Shown piece by piece: positions 9,801 through 17,583 of a stretch of 49,865 bases of DNA; positions within the stretch are counted from its first letter, which is position 1, and the number at the start of each line of letters is the position of its first letter. The stretch covers positions 1 through 49,865 of the forward strand of contig NZ_AQVC01000015.1 of the NCBI RefSeq assembly GCF_000372405.1, written 5' to 3'. The stretch comes from Porphyromonas somerae DSM 23386. Lineage in GTDB: Bacteria; Bacteroidota; Bacteroidia; Bacteroidales; Porphyromonadaceae. The notes under the pieces were generated by a model that worked only from the letters and a program-made list of their open reading frames with translations, was not told where the DNA came from and ran no database searches. The position numbers and the translations under genes are program-made.

Positions 9801-9995
9801 ATCTAAGCTAGTTAGCATACCTTTGGAGGTATCTTCTACTAGCACTACAGTGGCCCCTATTACGGGCTCATTGTAAGTGGCGTCCGTGACCACACCTTTC
9901 ACGGTGATGGTCTGGGCTAGAGCATTGGGTGCAGTGAGTCCAAGGAGCATCACGAGGAATGCGATACGGACTTTGCACAAGTAGTTGAAACTCAT
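6885..9995 (-). CDS. SusC/RagA-family TonB-linked outer-membrane transporter
   Basis: A 1036-residue protein with a signal peptide (cleavage after NALAQ, about 28). A carboxypeptidase-regulatory-like domain follows (about 30-110: VKGVVTDATYNEPVIGATV, FTLTGVPKNGTIRVSYVGYKT). Next come the TonB-box-like segment LDEVVVTALGIKR, the plug (NALYVIDGVPIFSTT, IESISVLTGASAAALYGSAAANGAILITTKKG) and a 22-strand-type barrel ending in an aromatic residue (FNVKVDF). No STN domain is present, so there is no direct sign of anti-sigma signalling, and no ECF sigma, anti-sigma or hybrid two-component regulator lies nearby. As first gene of the operon it sets the expression of the SusD and glycan-binding genes. 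Confidence 0.95.
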   Translation of the reverse strand: MSFNYLCKVRIAFLVMLLGLTAPNALAQTITVKGVVTDATYNEPVIGATVVLVEDTSKGMLTSLDGEFTLTGVPKNGTIRVSYVGYKTIEVPINGQTTLNIVIQEDNELLDEVVVTALGIKRSEKALSYNVQELKGEALNKLADANFVNNLNGKVAGVTINSSSAGMGSASKVVMRGTKSIDGNNNALYVIDGVPIFSTTTKQGSGQFDSNGSTEGAADINPNDIESISVLTGASAAALYGSAAANGAILITTKKGASGKPRVTFSTNNDWGVPMWLPEFQYRYGSDGRQTSWGSPIGNQCDGYYRIEDFLQTAFNTNNSVSVSGGSDRNQTYLSVSTTNSWGLVPNNRYERYNFTARNTSSLLEDRLSIDLSTSYIIQKHNNMVNQGEYMNPLASAYLMPRSEHTDNVKNFEQFDADRNIYVQNWRYGAGEYTLQNPFWVAYRNLRHSKRERYMLSATVAYDLMKWNEAEKWNIQGRVRSDVTNGLATDSRYATTEKINVESAKNGYYGEEKSTDRQTYADVLSTFNKSFELGSQRLNINATLGASIQDTRFESSTVRGPLRDAGAANLFNTFNIDQDHPKSVAFPEGWIEQTQSIFGSLELGLNSYLFLTVTGRNDWASQLANSPHKSFFYPSVGLSGVITDMLSADTKTKISPVLGYLQVRASFSSVASPFQRGLTTPTLVKDFETKGYSDLTHFPVGELFPERTDSYEVGFSSKWFSNRFTLDMTYYLTDTKNQTFFVEVPAGSGYSGMYLQTGMVRNQGIELAAGLHLGNNDGWAFNSNLTLGYNHNEIKELAENYTNPITKEKESKEFLEIGALGIKYVLQKGGTLGDIYTDQDFSRDSRGDIILNADGSLGIRGLDAKERVKLGSVLPKVNAGWSNEISYKGLAVGATLTGRFGGVVVSMTQAALDNYGVSERTAAARDRGYVQDGNIFMNPERFFTTIGSKRMAQYYTYDATNIRIQEAHIAYNLPRKWFNDAVGVHLSLFGRNLAFLYNKAPFDPEAVSSTGNYSQGLDYFMMPTQTSFGFNVKVDF

Positions 9996-10128
9996 ACCTT
10001 AGTTTTTGAACGTATTAAATTATAAAACAATTATTACTCATGTTCCACTTCGTATTCGTTAGGTGCGAATGTGGTTGTACAGCAAAGGAAAGGTGGTTAC
10101 TCCCCTTTTTATTCCTTGTTAGCAGTTA

Positions 10129-10136
10129 CAAAGGTA
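10129..10136 (-). promoter_or_regulatory. Promoter -7 box of the SusC operon
   Basis: On the minus strand TACCTTTG fits the Bacteroidota -7 consensus TAnnTTTG and is followed by GTAACTGC. It leaves a leader of about 125 bases before the SusC start. No good TTTG or TTG -33 box stands 19-21 bases upstream, so an activator may be needed. Confidence 0.5.
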
Positions 10137-10373
10137 CCAAATTATAGTATCAATGGCTAAGCCTTGCAAAAATATTTTAATTGGAGCCTCTATTAGACAA
10201 CTCTATTCTAATTAAGAGGTTCTTCTGCAAAGTGCCATTTTCAGACATTTGCCTGCAAATGTTTTATGACGATGCAGGAGGATTTTTACACATTGAATTA
10301 TGATGAAATATAAGCCGTTGGGAGCCCTCTTGTAAATACCTGATAATCAGTGCCGTGTTTTGTCGTTTGCTTT

Positions 10374-10447
10374 GTTGCAACTAAGCGATCGGTTAGATGC
10401 AACAAAGCAAATGCTTAGTTGCATCTCAGTAAATGCTTAGTTGCAAC
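10374..10447. repeat. 22-bp-spaced palindromic-core array 1
   Basis: Four 8-bp cores start at 10374 (GTTGCAAC), 10396 (GATGCAAC), 10418 (GTTGCATC) and 10440 (GTTGCAAC), exactly 22 bp apart. Between them are variants of GCTTA/AAGC and AAATGC. The right flank CTCAACTTTTGCTC is shared with array 3 and, inverted, with arrays 2 and 4. The left flank CTCTTGTAAATACCTGATAATCAGTGC resembles that of array 3. It lies between the SusC promoter and the terminator of the dehydrogenase gene. The remaining part of this 598-base gap (10140-10370) shows no gene. Confidence 0.88.
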
Positions 10448-10531
10448 TCAACTTTTGCTCTCTTAACTAGAGTGTGGATCTTCGTGTTGCATTCTCCTTA
10501 ACTGAGGTGGCTAATCGGACTTTTATGCAAT

Positions 10532-10573
10532 AAAAAAGTCTCCTAGGATCGGGGAGGATGCCTAGGAGACTTT
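10532..10573 (-). terminator. Intrinsic terminator after the threonine dehydrogenase-like gene
   Basis: On the minus strand a 13-bp perfect stem (AAAGTCTCCTAGG / CCTAGGAGACTTT) is followed by a U-run and lies about 20 bases beyond the stop at 10594. Confidence 0.88.
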
Positions 10574-10593
10574 GTATGGTGTTGTGGGGGAAG

Positions 10594-11550
10594 TTACTTT
10601 TTGTAACGCTCGGTGAGAACGCGAAGCATATCGGTTGTCATGCTATCGAGGTCGTACTTGGGTGCCCAGCCCCACTCTTCGCGAGCACAAGTGTCGTCGA
10701 GTGAATTTGGCCATGACTCTGCAATTGCCTGTCTGAGTGGGTCTACGTCATAGACCATCTCGAAGCTGGGCATCTGTCGCTTAATAGCGGCGTAGATATC
10801 TCCTGGTTGGAAGCTCATGCTGGCGATGTTGAAAGAGTTGCGGTGAATGAGCTTAGTAGGATCGGCCTCCATTAGCTGTACCATGGCGTGTAGTGCATCG
10901 GGCATATACATCATATCCATGTAGGTGCCTTCGGCGATTGGGCAGACAAACTTGCCCTCTTGTACTGCCTTGTAGTAGATATCTACTGCGTAGTCAGTGG
11001 TGCCTCCACCAGGGAGCGCTACATTGGAGATAAGGCCAGGGAAGCGTACTGAGCGGGTATCTACTCCGAAACGACGGTGGTAGTAATCGCCAAGCAATTC
11101 GCCTGATACCTTGGTGACGCCATACATGGTGGTAGGACGCTGTACGGTATCTTGGGGGGTCTTATCTTTAGGAGTGCCAGGACCGAAAGCTCCGATAGAG
11201 CTAGGGGTGAAGACGGCACAATTCATCTCGCGTGCCACCTCTAGGGTGTTGAATAATCCGCCGAGTCCTATTTTCCAAGCCAGCTGAGGTTTGTTTTCGG
11301 CTACTGCTGATAGGAGCGCAGCAAGATTGTAGATGGTATCAATATTGTATTTCTTCACCACGTCGGCAATCTGCTGTGCATTGGTGATGTCCACCTCTTC
11401 GCAAGGGCCACTCTCTAGGAGCTCTTGCTTTGGTGGTTGAGCCTTGATGTATCCTGCTACTACTTGCCCTTCTTTGTAGATTCCTCTCAGGTACATGGCT
11501 AGCTCAGTGCCGATCTGACCTGTAGATCCAATGATAAGAATGTTCTTCAT
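10594..11550 (-). CDS. NAD-dependent L-threonine 3-dehydrogenase-like SDR
   Basis: A 318-residue extended SDR/epimerase-family protein. The start chosen is the ATG at 11550 (MKNILIIGSTGQIGTEL), which puts the NAD-binding GxxGxxG motif at residues 8-14. A longer open frame upstream has no family match and covers the promoter. The active-site YxxxK is in the segment TTMYGVTKVSGELL, with a Ser-containing TPSSIGAFG strand before it. The overall sequence fits the bacterial SDR-type threonine dehydrogenase, which oxidises threonine to 2-amino-3-ketobutyrate; a 2-amino-3-ketobutyrate ligase gene is not in the window. A sugar epimerase is the alternative. It is a single-gene unit with its own promoter box and terminator. 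Confidence 0.8.
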   Translation of the reverse strand: MKNILIIGSTGQIGTELAMYLRGIYKEGQVVAGYIKAQPPKQELLESGPCEEVDITNAQQIADVVKKYNIDTIYNLAALLSAVAENKPQLAWKIGLGGLFNTLEVAREMNCAVFTPSSIGAFGPGTPKDKTPQDTVQRPTTMYGVTKVSGELLGDYYHRRFGVDTRSVRFPGLISNVALPGGGTTDYAVDIYYKAVQEGKFVCPIAEGTYMDMMYMPDALHAMVQLMEADPTKLIHRNSFNIASMSFQPGDIYAAIKRQMPSFEMVYDVDPLRQAIAESWPNSLDDTCAREEWGWAPKYDLDSMTTDMLRVLTERYKK

Positions 11551-11596
11551 CTCGTGTCTTGAAACTATGTGATGTTGTGTGATATTTTTCCTTTGG

Positions 11597-11604
11597 CAAA
11601 GATA
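11597..11604 (-). promoter_or_regulatory. Promoter -7 box of the threonine dehydrogenase-like gene
   Basis: TATCTTTG on the minus strand (TAnnTTTG) lies 47 bases before the ATG at 11550. The -33 region is not convincing. Confidence 0.5.
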
Positions 11605-11760
11605 GGTAATAATTTTGAGGTGGAGGGGAAATGGCGAGGAAATTGTAGGGTACAAAGAGAGTCCCAACTCCAATAGGCCAACGGCGAATCAATCTCGCCG
11701 ACGTGACCTCATCCGCAATCGACAGGGTGCTGTGCGGAGGTTCTCGGGTGGGCGTGCCTT

Positions 11761-11884
11761 ATCGGACGAGTCGGACAAGTCGGAAGAATAATACCCCCAG
11801 GGGGACCCCTCGGCTGGGGTTCTCTCCTATGGACACCCCTTTGAATGCCCCATGGTATGCCCTTTTTAATGGGTAACCCCTAGG
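11761..11884. repeat. Fragment of the intergenic mosaic element (9-bp units plus element end)
   Basis: Three 9-bp units (ATCGGACGA, GTCGGACAA, GTCGGAAGA; 11761-11787) are followed by G/C hairpins (CCCCCAGGGGG and a GACCCCTC...GGGGT arm). A right element end TTTTTAATGGGTAACCCCTAGG lies at 11863-11884 and matches the end at 20528-20549 at all but two positions. No left partner is seen, so this looks like a remnant. It fills most of the 431-base gap between 11550 and 11982. Confidence 0.7.
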
Positions 11885-11923
11885 TGATTAACTAGGGGGC
11901 TATGTGATGCGGAGGATTATGAA

Positions 11924-11931
11924 TATCTTTG
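11924..11931 (+). promoter_or_regulatory. Promoter -7 box of the membrane sulfatase-fold gene
   Basis: TATCTTTG followed by CAGAATAA fits TAnnTTTG, 50 bases before the ATG at 11982. No clear -33 box is visible. Confidence 0.5.
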
Positions 11932-11981
11932 CAGAATAATAATTCATTGGGATTCTAGATAATATAATATAAAAATAGCGT

Positions 11982-14321
11982 ATGGAGGATAAGACTTGTA
12001 TGGTCTCAGTTGGTTCAATGGGTCAAGGTCAGGAAGTAAAGGGGCAAGGATATGATGGTAAAACTCCCAATATTCTTCTATTGGTAGGGTATCGGCTGTT
12101 TCTGCTACTCGTGATATACACACTCTGTCGCCTTGCCTTTTTTTATAATAACCGCGACCTACTAGAGGTCTCAAGTCTTTCTGCCTTTGGAAGGCTCTTA
12201 CTAGGTGGTTTGCGGTATGATATCTCTGCGATATGCTGGATTAATCTTGTTTGGATTGCCCTCCAAATGCTTCCTTTTCGGTTTATGACCAAGAGGTGGA
12301 GTCTTAAGCTGATGAGCATACTCTACTTTATCCTAAACCTTCCATTCATCGTGATGAATCTAGTAGATGTGGTCTACTTTCGCTTTACGCTTCATCGTAC
12401 AGGGATTTCGGTGTTTAAGGAATTCTCCAATGAGAATCCGTTGATGTTCTTGCGCTTTCTAGTTGATTACTGGCATCTAACGGTGCTAGGATTGGTGCTA
12501 TTAGGTCTTTGGATATGGGTAGGCAGTAGTGGGTTTATCCTCTCTCGACTAAAAGGTAAGGAAGTGGGCGAGAAGTGGCTCTTCCCTCTCTCCCTCTCTG
12601 CTCTCTTGGTGATATTAGTTACCTGCATGTATCCTATTACCTCAAAGTTGGTAGGGGTAGGTTTGCTTTGCTTGATACTCTTAATTTGTCTGGTACGAAG
12701 CGGTGTGAAGGGGTTGTGGCTTCGTTTGGGATATTTTGCACCTCCTATATTGCTATTAACTTTGGTGATAGTTAGACCTTATATACAGGTTCGAGGGGTA
12801 TCGGTGATTGGGCTAATGATTATTGTAGCGTGGGGTGTACTACACTACTTCTATTCACGGAAGGGGATCCTCGCGGCTGGCACATGGGTGGCGGAAAGAA
12901 GGGGCGCACTCTATTCGCTCATTTGGATTGTGGCAGTCTTATTCGCTTTTTATGGCAAGGACTCTCGGCTCACCTTTTCGACGACCAAGAGAATGCCTAT
13001 TACACTTGATATCACCACGAAATACACGGAGAGGCCAGAGCAACACCCCATGGTGATCAATACCCCATTTAGCGTGCTATACTCCTATACCAATAGCAGT
13101 CTGAGGCGGTATGAGTACTTTACCTCTTCGGAGCTCAAGGAGTATTACTCAAGCTATAAAAAGCTACCCGATGCTTCGCCATACAGTGGGCAGTTTGAAG
13201 GCCGAAATGTAGTGCTGATCATCTGGGAGAGCTTTGCTCGAGAGTGGGTGGGTGCACTCAATAAGGATATAGAGGGATATGAAGGGTATACCCCATTTAT
13301 TGATTCTATTATACCGCAGGCTTATACCTTTACAAGAGCGTATGCCAATGGTAGCCACTCTCAAGATGCGATGCCCAGTATTTTGGCATCTATTCTGAAG
13401 CCTGGCACCACTTTTGTCAATTCCATTTATGCTGGTAATGACCTCACTTCTATCGCTAATAGGCTTAAGCGGAAAGGGTATTACACAGCCTTTTTCCACA
13501 ATGCGAGAAATGGCTCTCTTGGGTTTGATGCTTTGGCCTATAAGCTTGGTTTTGACGATTACTTCGGGATGAGTGAGTTCAATGACGATAGTCAGTTTGA
13601 TGGAATGTGGGGTATCTGGGATGAGCCCTTCTTGCAGTTTGTGTCGGATAAGATAGGGACGTTTAAGGAGCCGTTTGTGGCGGTGGAGTTTACCACAAGT
13701 TCACATCACCCATTTGCAGTTCCAGAAAAGTATGAGGGAGTATTCCCTAAGGGTGAGATTCCATTGCATCAGTGTATTGGCTACACTGATTACTCGCTAA
13801 AGAGGTTTTTCGAATCGGCGAAGCAACAGAGTTGGTATGAGAATACAATTTTTATTATCACTGCTGATCATGCGGTGCCAGGTGTACTGGATCGGTATAA
13901 AACGATGCTCGGAAAAGTAAGCATTCCTATCATTATCTTTGATCCTAAGGGAGGGTTGATCGGGACAAGCGATGAGATCGTACAGCAAATGGATATTATG
14001 CCTACCTTGCTGGACTTGCTCGGCTATGACGAACCGATTATTGCCTTTGGACAAAATATGCTAGCGACAGATAAGCCACACTACTATACTTATATGATTG
14101 ATGATTGCTATATCTTTGCCATTGATAATTATCTCATCAAGTTTGATGGGACTAACGTGGTAGGGCTGTATGATGTAGTGGCAGATCCTTCGCTTGGAAA
14201 TGACTTGAGCGAGTCTCACCCAGAGGTTATCAACCAGCACATACCTTTTATCAAAGCCTTTGTACAGGACTTTTCTATTCGAATGAATCAAGATGAGATG
14301 CACATCACAGATAGGCCATAG
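11982..14321 (+). CDS. LtaS-like membrane sulfatase-superfamily enzyme (phosphoglycerol/phosphoethanolamine transferase-like)
   Basis: A 779-residue inner-membrane protein. The N-terminal ~320 residues hold about eight to nine hydrophobic helices. The C-terminal part (about 400-750) is an alkaline-phosphatase/sulfatase-superfamily domain: NVVLIIWESFAREWVG carries the first metal-binding acid, ANGSHSQDAMPS (about 455-466) carries the presumed Ser nucleophile, and FIITADHAVPG supplies the last Asp-His metal pair. LtaS uses Thr at the nucleophile position; Bacteroidota members often have Ser. The family transfers a phospho-headgroup from a phospholipid to a periplasmic acceptor; the acceptor here is unknown, possibly a glycan or lipid A. 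It is transcribed alone from the box at 11924. Confidence 0.82.
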   Translation: MEDKTCMVSVGSMGQGQEVKGQGYDGKTPNILLLVGYRLFLLLVIYTLCRLAFFYNNRDLLEVSSLSAFGRLLLGGLRYDISAICWINLVWIALQMLPFRFMTKRWSLKLMSILYFILNLPFIVMNLVDVVYFRFTLHRTGISVFKEFSNENPLMFLRFLVDYWHLTVLGLVLLGLWIWVGSSGFILSRLKGKEVGEKWLFPLSLSALLVILVTCMYPITSKLVGVGLLCLILLICLVRSGVKGLWLRLGYFAPPILLLTLVIVRPYIQVRGVSVIGLMIIVAWGVLHYFYSRKGILAAGTWVAERRGALYSLIWIVAVLFAFYGKDSRLTFSTTKRMPITLDITTKYTERPEQHPMVINTPFSVLYSYTNSSLRRYEYFTSSELKEYYSSYKKLPDASPYSGQFEGRNVVLIIWESFAREWVGALNKDIEGYEGYTPFIDSIIPQAYTFTRAYANGSHSQDAMPSILASILKPGTTFVNSIYAGNDLTSIANRLKRKGYYTAFFHNARNGSLGFDALAYKLGFDDYFGMSEFNDDSQFDGMWGIWDEPFLQFVSDKIGTFKEPFVAVEFTTSSHHPFAVPEKYEGVFPKGEIPLHQCIGYTDYSLKRFFESAKQQSWYENTIFIITADHAVPGVLDRYKTMLGKVSIPIIIFDPKGGLIGTSDEIVQQMDIMPTLLDLLGYDEPIIAFGQNMLATDKPHYYTYMIDDCYIFAIDNYLIKFDGTNVVGLYDVVADPSLGNDLSESHPEVINQHIPFIKAFVQDFSIRMNQDEMHITDRP

Positions 14322-14368
14322 TTGATGTGTGAGGAGGGCTGTTTTTATGTAGTTAGCGGGAATTATGG

Positions 14369-14376
14369 TAGATTTG
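14369..14376 (+). promoter_or_regulatory. Promoter -7 box of the DUF1573 gene
   Basis: TAGATTTG fits TAnnTTTG and lies 140 bases before the start codon at 14517; the -33 region is weak. The leader between them shows no clear known RNA. Confidence 0.4.
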
Positions 14377-14516
14377 CGGTAGTTATCGGTTGAATTGCTA
14401 CGGTTGGTATGAGGTGGAAGGCATTAAACCTCACCGAGTTTGTAGCATCATAACATTGAAGATTAGGCTTTGTGGCCATAGTGCTGCAAAGGGATTTTTA
14501 GAGAAAGGAAAGGAAT

Positions 14517-14930
14517 ATGAAAAGTATGAATATCAAGGAAAGAATCGGGTCGCTACTTATTATGATGACCCTATTGATAGGACTTCCAATGGTGGCTTCT
14601 GCTCAGGAGGATAGTGCTGCAAAGATTGTGGCCAAGGAGACTGAGCACGACTTCGGGGTATTCAAGGAGAGCGATGGCGATGTGAGCCATGTCTTTGTGG
14701 TGAAGAACGAGGGCAAGTCGCCTCTAGTGATCACCCGTGTGATCTCTTCTTGTGGTTGTACTACTCCTACGTTTACCAAGGAGCCAATTGCCCCTGGTAA
14801 GAGCGGTGAAATCAAGGTGGTTTACAATCCTACTGGACGAGTTTACCCTTTTGTAAAGACTGTTTCTGTCTACAGCAATGGCAAGAAGGGGCCGCTAGTA
14901 CTCACCATTAAGGGTGAAGTGGTGCAATAA
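14517..14930 (+). CDS. Secreted DUF1573 protein
   Basis: A 137-residue protein with a cleavable signal peptide (cleavage after VASAQ, about 29) and one DUF1573 Ig-like domain (about 38-135). The DUF1573 signature is clear: HDFGVFKESDGDVSHVFVVKNEGKSPLVI, then SSCGCTTPTF with the conserved CGC, and APGKSGEIKVVYNP. Function is unknown for the family; members are very common in Bacteroidota and sit in the periplasm or at the surface. The conserved CGCT motif may bind a metal or form a disulfide. It stands alone between its own promoter box and a downstream hairpin. Confidence 0.88.
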   Translation: MKSMNIKERIGSLLIMMTLLIGLPMVASAQEDSAAKIVAKETEHDFGVFKESDGDVSHVFVVKNEGKSPLVITRVISSCGCTTPTFTKEPIAPGKSGEIKVVYNPTGRVYPFVKTVSVYSNGKKGPLVLTIKGEVVQ

Positions 14931-14989
14931 AAGCCGCTTTGCCCTTGGCGATATCGGGCAAGAGATCTCTATGAAATAAGATAACGCTT

Positions 14990-15028
14990 GAACCCTCTGG
15001 TACCACTCTGTGGTGGCTAAGAGGGTTC
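14990..15028 (+). terminator. Terminator-like hairpin after the DUF1573 gene
   Basis: A 9-bp stem GAACCCTCT / AGAGGGTTC encloses a second stem CCAC / GGTG. No U-run follows, so termination is uncertain; it may instead be a leader structure for the DUF4199 gene. Confidence 0.45.
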
Positions 15029-15067
15029 ATTGGCATAATAATAACAACGAAGCATTAGTGAGGAGAA

Positions 15068-15634
15068 ATGAATAGGCAGGAGCCAGAGATAGAAAAGGGG
15101 ACAGGGACAGTGATGCAAGACCTCCGGGAGCAGTCGTGGCGTGATGGGCTGTGGCTTGGGTGTTGCTATATAGTACAGGCGTTGGCGCTTTTGCTTTATC
15201 GCTTTGGAATTATCTCCACGCTCCTTTTTGTGGCTGGCTTTGTAGCGGTGCCCGTCGTTATTTATAAGGTAGGGACACGGTATAGAGACCTTACTAAAGG
15301 TGGCTATGCACGGTATCTCGAGGTGACGAGCTATCTCTCTTGGACCTATCTGGCATCGCTAATGGTGGCATTTCTCGCCTATTTTGTCGCCTTCTCGCTT
15401 CTCCTAAAGGATGCCACCTTTATTGGGATGATGGAGGAGTCGCTCAATTTGCTACAGGAGATGACTAAGGATATTGATGGGTATCAGGAGGCACTCAGTC
15501 AGCTGAGAGGGCTTACCCCGTTGCGAATTGCCTGGACGGTGGTCTTTAATATGATCGTACAAGGGCTTCTATACATATATATAGTGAGTATCTTTATCAA
15601 GCGAAATCGACCCAATGGAGGAGAACAAATGTAG
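15068..15634 (+). CDS. DUF4199 membrane protein
   Basis: A 188-residue protein with four predicted transmembrane helices (about 30-47, 50-70, 95-120, 158-178) and a conserved loop KVGTRYRDLTKGGYARYLE between the second and third, typical of DUF4199. Function is unknown. Its end overlaps the GT2 gene by 20 bases, the usual DUF4199-GT2 pairing in Bacteroidota, so a role in assisting the glycosyltransferase is inferred. It is the first gene of a compact plus-strand run continuing to asd. Confidence 0.85.
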   Translation: MNRQEPEIEKGTGTVMQDLREQSWRDGLWLGCCYIVQALALLLYRFGIISTLLFVAGFVAVPVVIYKVGTRYRDLTKGGYARYLEVTSYLSWTYLASLMVAFLAYFVAFSLLLKDATFIGMMEESLNLLQEMTKDIDGYQEALSQLRGLTPLRIAWTVVFNMIVQGLLYIYIVSIFIKRNRPNGGEQM

Positions 15635-16583
15635 TCTGGACCTGACGATACTGATTCCCCTATTCAATGAGGAGGAGTCGCTCCCAGAGCTACACGAGTG
15701 GATCTCTCGTGTGGTGAGTAAAATGGGGGTGTCGTACGAGATCCTATTCATCAATGATGGGAGCACCGATGGCTCGTGGAAGGTAATCAAGGAGCTACGG
15801 AGCAAAGACCCTCACGTGGTGGCGGTGAGTTTCAACCGCAATTATGGCAAGTCGCCCGGCCTTCAGGTAGGCTTTACGAAGTCTCGTGGGGAGGTGGTGA
15901 TCACGATGGATGCCGATCTCCAAGACTCTCCTGATGAGATTCCCGAGCTCTACCGTATGATCAAGGAGGAGGGGTACGACGTCGTGAGTGGCTGGAAGAA
16001 GAAGCGGTACGACCCGCTTTCTAAGACCCTTCCGACCAAGCTATTCAATGCTACGGTGCGGCTTTTCTCGGGCATTCCTCTGCACGACTTCAATTGTGGA
16101 TTGAAGAGTTATCACTGGCGGGTGGTGAAGAATATCGAGGTCTATAATGATATGCACCGCTTTTTGCCTTATATGGCGAAGCAGGCGGGCTTCCATAAGA
16201 TTGGCGAAAAGGTGGTTCAGCACCGTCCACGGAAGTATGGGCATACTAAGTTTGGGATGAGTCGCTTTGTCAATGGCTACCTAGACCTATTGGTACTTTG
16301 GTTTACCGGACGATTTGGTCGGAAGCCGATGCACTTCTTCGGGCTTTGGGGGAGTGTAATGTTTCTCATCGGTTTCATTGCTCTCGTGGTGCTAGCTGTT
16401 CATAAGCTGGTGGCCCTCCGGAGTGGCGTCCCAGCACGATTGATTACCGATCTGCCCTATTTCTATGTCTGCCTAGTCGCCATCATCCTCGGCGTACAGC
16501 TATTTCTCGCTGGATTTATTGGCGAACTCCTGGCTCGTCAGTCACCTACACGCAATCATTATATCATCGATGAAGAGATTTGA
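15615..16583 (+). CDS. GT2 membrane glycosyltransferase (polyprenyl-phosphate sugar transferase type)
   Basis: A 322-residue enzyme. The GT2 fold covers residues about 8-230 with LIPLFNEEESLPEL near the start, FINDGSTDGSW, and the metal-binding DAD in ITMDADLQDSP (about 97). Two C-terminal helices (about 242-265 and 278-305) anchor it in the inner membrane, as in DPM1/GtrB/ArnC-like enzymes that load a sugar onto undecaprenyl phosphate. The sugar cannot be told from sequence. The gene overlaps DUF4199 by 20 bases and the next gene by 14, so all three are probably co-translated. Confidence 0.88.
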   Translation: MEENKCSLDLTILIPLFNEEESLPELHEWISRVVSKMGVSYEILFINDGSTDGSWKVIKELRSKDPHVVAVSFNRNYGKSPGLQVGFTKSRGEVVITMDADLQDSPDEIPELYRMIKEEGYDVVSGWKKKRYDPLSKTLPTKLFNATVRLFSGIPLHDFNCGLKSYHWRVVKNIEVYNDMHRFLPYMAKQAGFHKIGEKVVQHRPRKYGHTKFGMSRFVNGYLDLLVLWFTGRFGRKPMHFFGLWGSVMFLIGFIALVVLAVHKLVALRSGVPARLITDLPYFYVCLVAIILGVQLFLAGFIGELLARQSPTRNHYIIDEEI

Positions 16584-17583
16584 GCATTTACTCCTCCCAC
16601 TCGTGGCTTTGATGCTGATGAGTTGCCAGGAGGGCACTGGTCAGATGGAGTATTTCCACGAAAGTGGAAGTCGTTTCCATACCCTTTACAATATCACTTA
16701 CGAGGCACCCGAGTTGCTCACCGAGCAGATCGATAGCACCATGACCGCCTTTAATGCTTCGCTCAACCCCTTTGATAGCACCACACTCATCTCCCGCATC
16801 AATCGCAATGAGGCGGTGGTGATGGACGAGATGCTCCGCACGGTGGTGGCTAAGTCGCTAGAGGTGAGCCGAGCCACCGAAGGGCGGTATGATATCACTG
16901 GTGCCCCTTACTTTGATATCTGGGGCTTTGGAACGAAGAAAGGGGTGACACGACAGGCTACCGAGGCGGAGCTAGATAGCATCGCCACCTTTGTTGGCTG
17001 GCAAAAGCTAGTGCTGCAGGGCGATAGCCTCATCAAGGCCGATCCAAGGATGACGCTCAACCCCTCCTCCCTCTCTAAAGGGTATGTGGTGGACCTCGTG
17101 GCGGCAACACTGGAGCGATATGGGGTGACCAACTATCTGGTGGAGATCGGTGGTGAGATCGTGGCGAAAGGGGTAAATCCCGATGGCCATTGCTGGAGAG
17201 TGGGGATCAATAAACCGACCGAGGATAGCACCTCTACCATTAGCGAGCTGGCCTATTCGGTGGAGCTGTGTGACGGCGAAGGGATGGCGTCGAGTGGCGA
17301 CTATCGCAATTTCAAAGTGGTGGAGGGTAAAAAGGTGGCACATACTATTGATGTGCTGAGCGGTCGTCCCGCCCACCAAGATATCCTGAGTGCTACGGTG
17401 GTGGCCCCTACCTGTATGGAGGCCGATGCCTGGGCAACGGCACTGATGGCGGTGGGGCTGGAAAGAGGAAAGCAGTTGCTTGAGCAGCAACCACAGCTTA
17501 AGGTCTGCCTTATCTATAGTGACCATGCTACCGGGGCACTGGAGACTTACAACAATGGGCTTGAACTACATGAGATAAAGTGA
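16570..17583 (+). CDS. apbE: FAD:protein FMN transferase (ApbE family lipoprotein)
   Basis: The start is placed at 16570 (MKRFEHLLLPLVALMLMSC), giving 337 residues with a clear lipobox (LMLMSC, Cys 19); an earlier in-frame ATG lacks a signal peptide. ApbE motifs seen are RYDITGAPYFDIWGFG, LNPSSLSKGYVVDLVA, NYLVEIGGEIVAKG, MASSGDYRNF, AHTIDVLSGRPA (the metal/FAD site) and CMEADAWATALMAVG near the C-terminus. It attaches FMN covalently to Thr of flavoproteins such as NqrB/NqrC or RnfG in the periplasm; none of these targets is in the window. It overlaps the GT2 gene by 14 bases and the next start by one base. Confidence 0.92.
   Translation: MKRFEHLLLPLVALMLMSCQEGTGQMEYFHESGSRFHTLYNITYEAPELLTEQIDSTMTAFNASLNPFDSTTLISRINRNEAVVMDEMLRTVVAKSLEVSRATEGRYDITGAPYFDIWGFGTKKGVTRQATEAELDSIATFVGWQKLVLQGDSLIKADPRMTLNPSSLSKGYVVDLVAATLERYGVTNYLVEIGGEIVAKGVNPDGHCWRVGINKPTEDSTSTISELAYSVELCDGEGMASSGDYRNFKVVEGKKVAHTIDVLSGRPAHQDILSATVVAPTCMEADAWATALMAVGLERGKQLLEQQPQLKVCLIYSDHATGALETYNNGLELHEIK

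Noticed and set aside
10374-10447. CRISPR array
   Set aside because: The 22-bp arrays have only an 8-bp core with similar 14-bp spacers drawn from the same motifs, four copies each, and no cas genes. They are not repeat-spacer arrays.
11551-11673. N-terminal extension of the threonine dehydrogenase-like protein
   Set aside because: It covers the promoter box at 11597-11604 and has no similarity to the family; the Rossmann motif begins right after the ATG at 11550.
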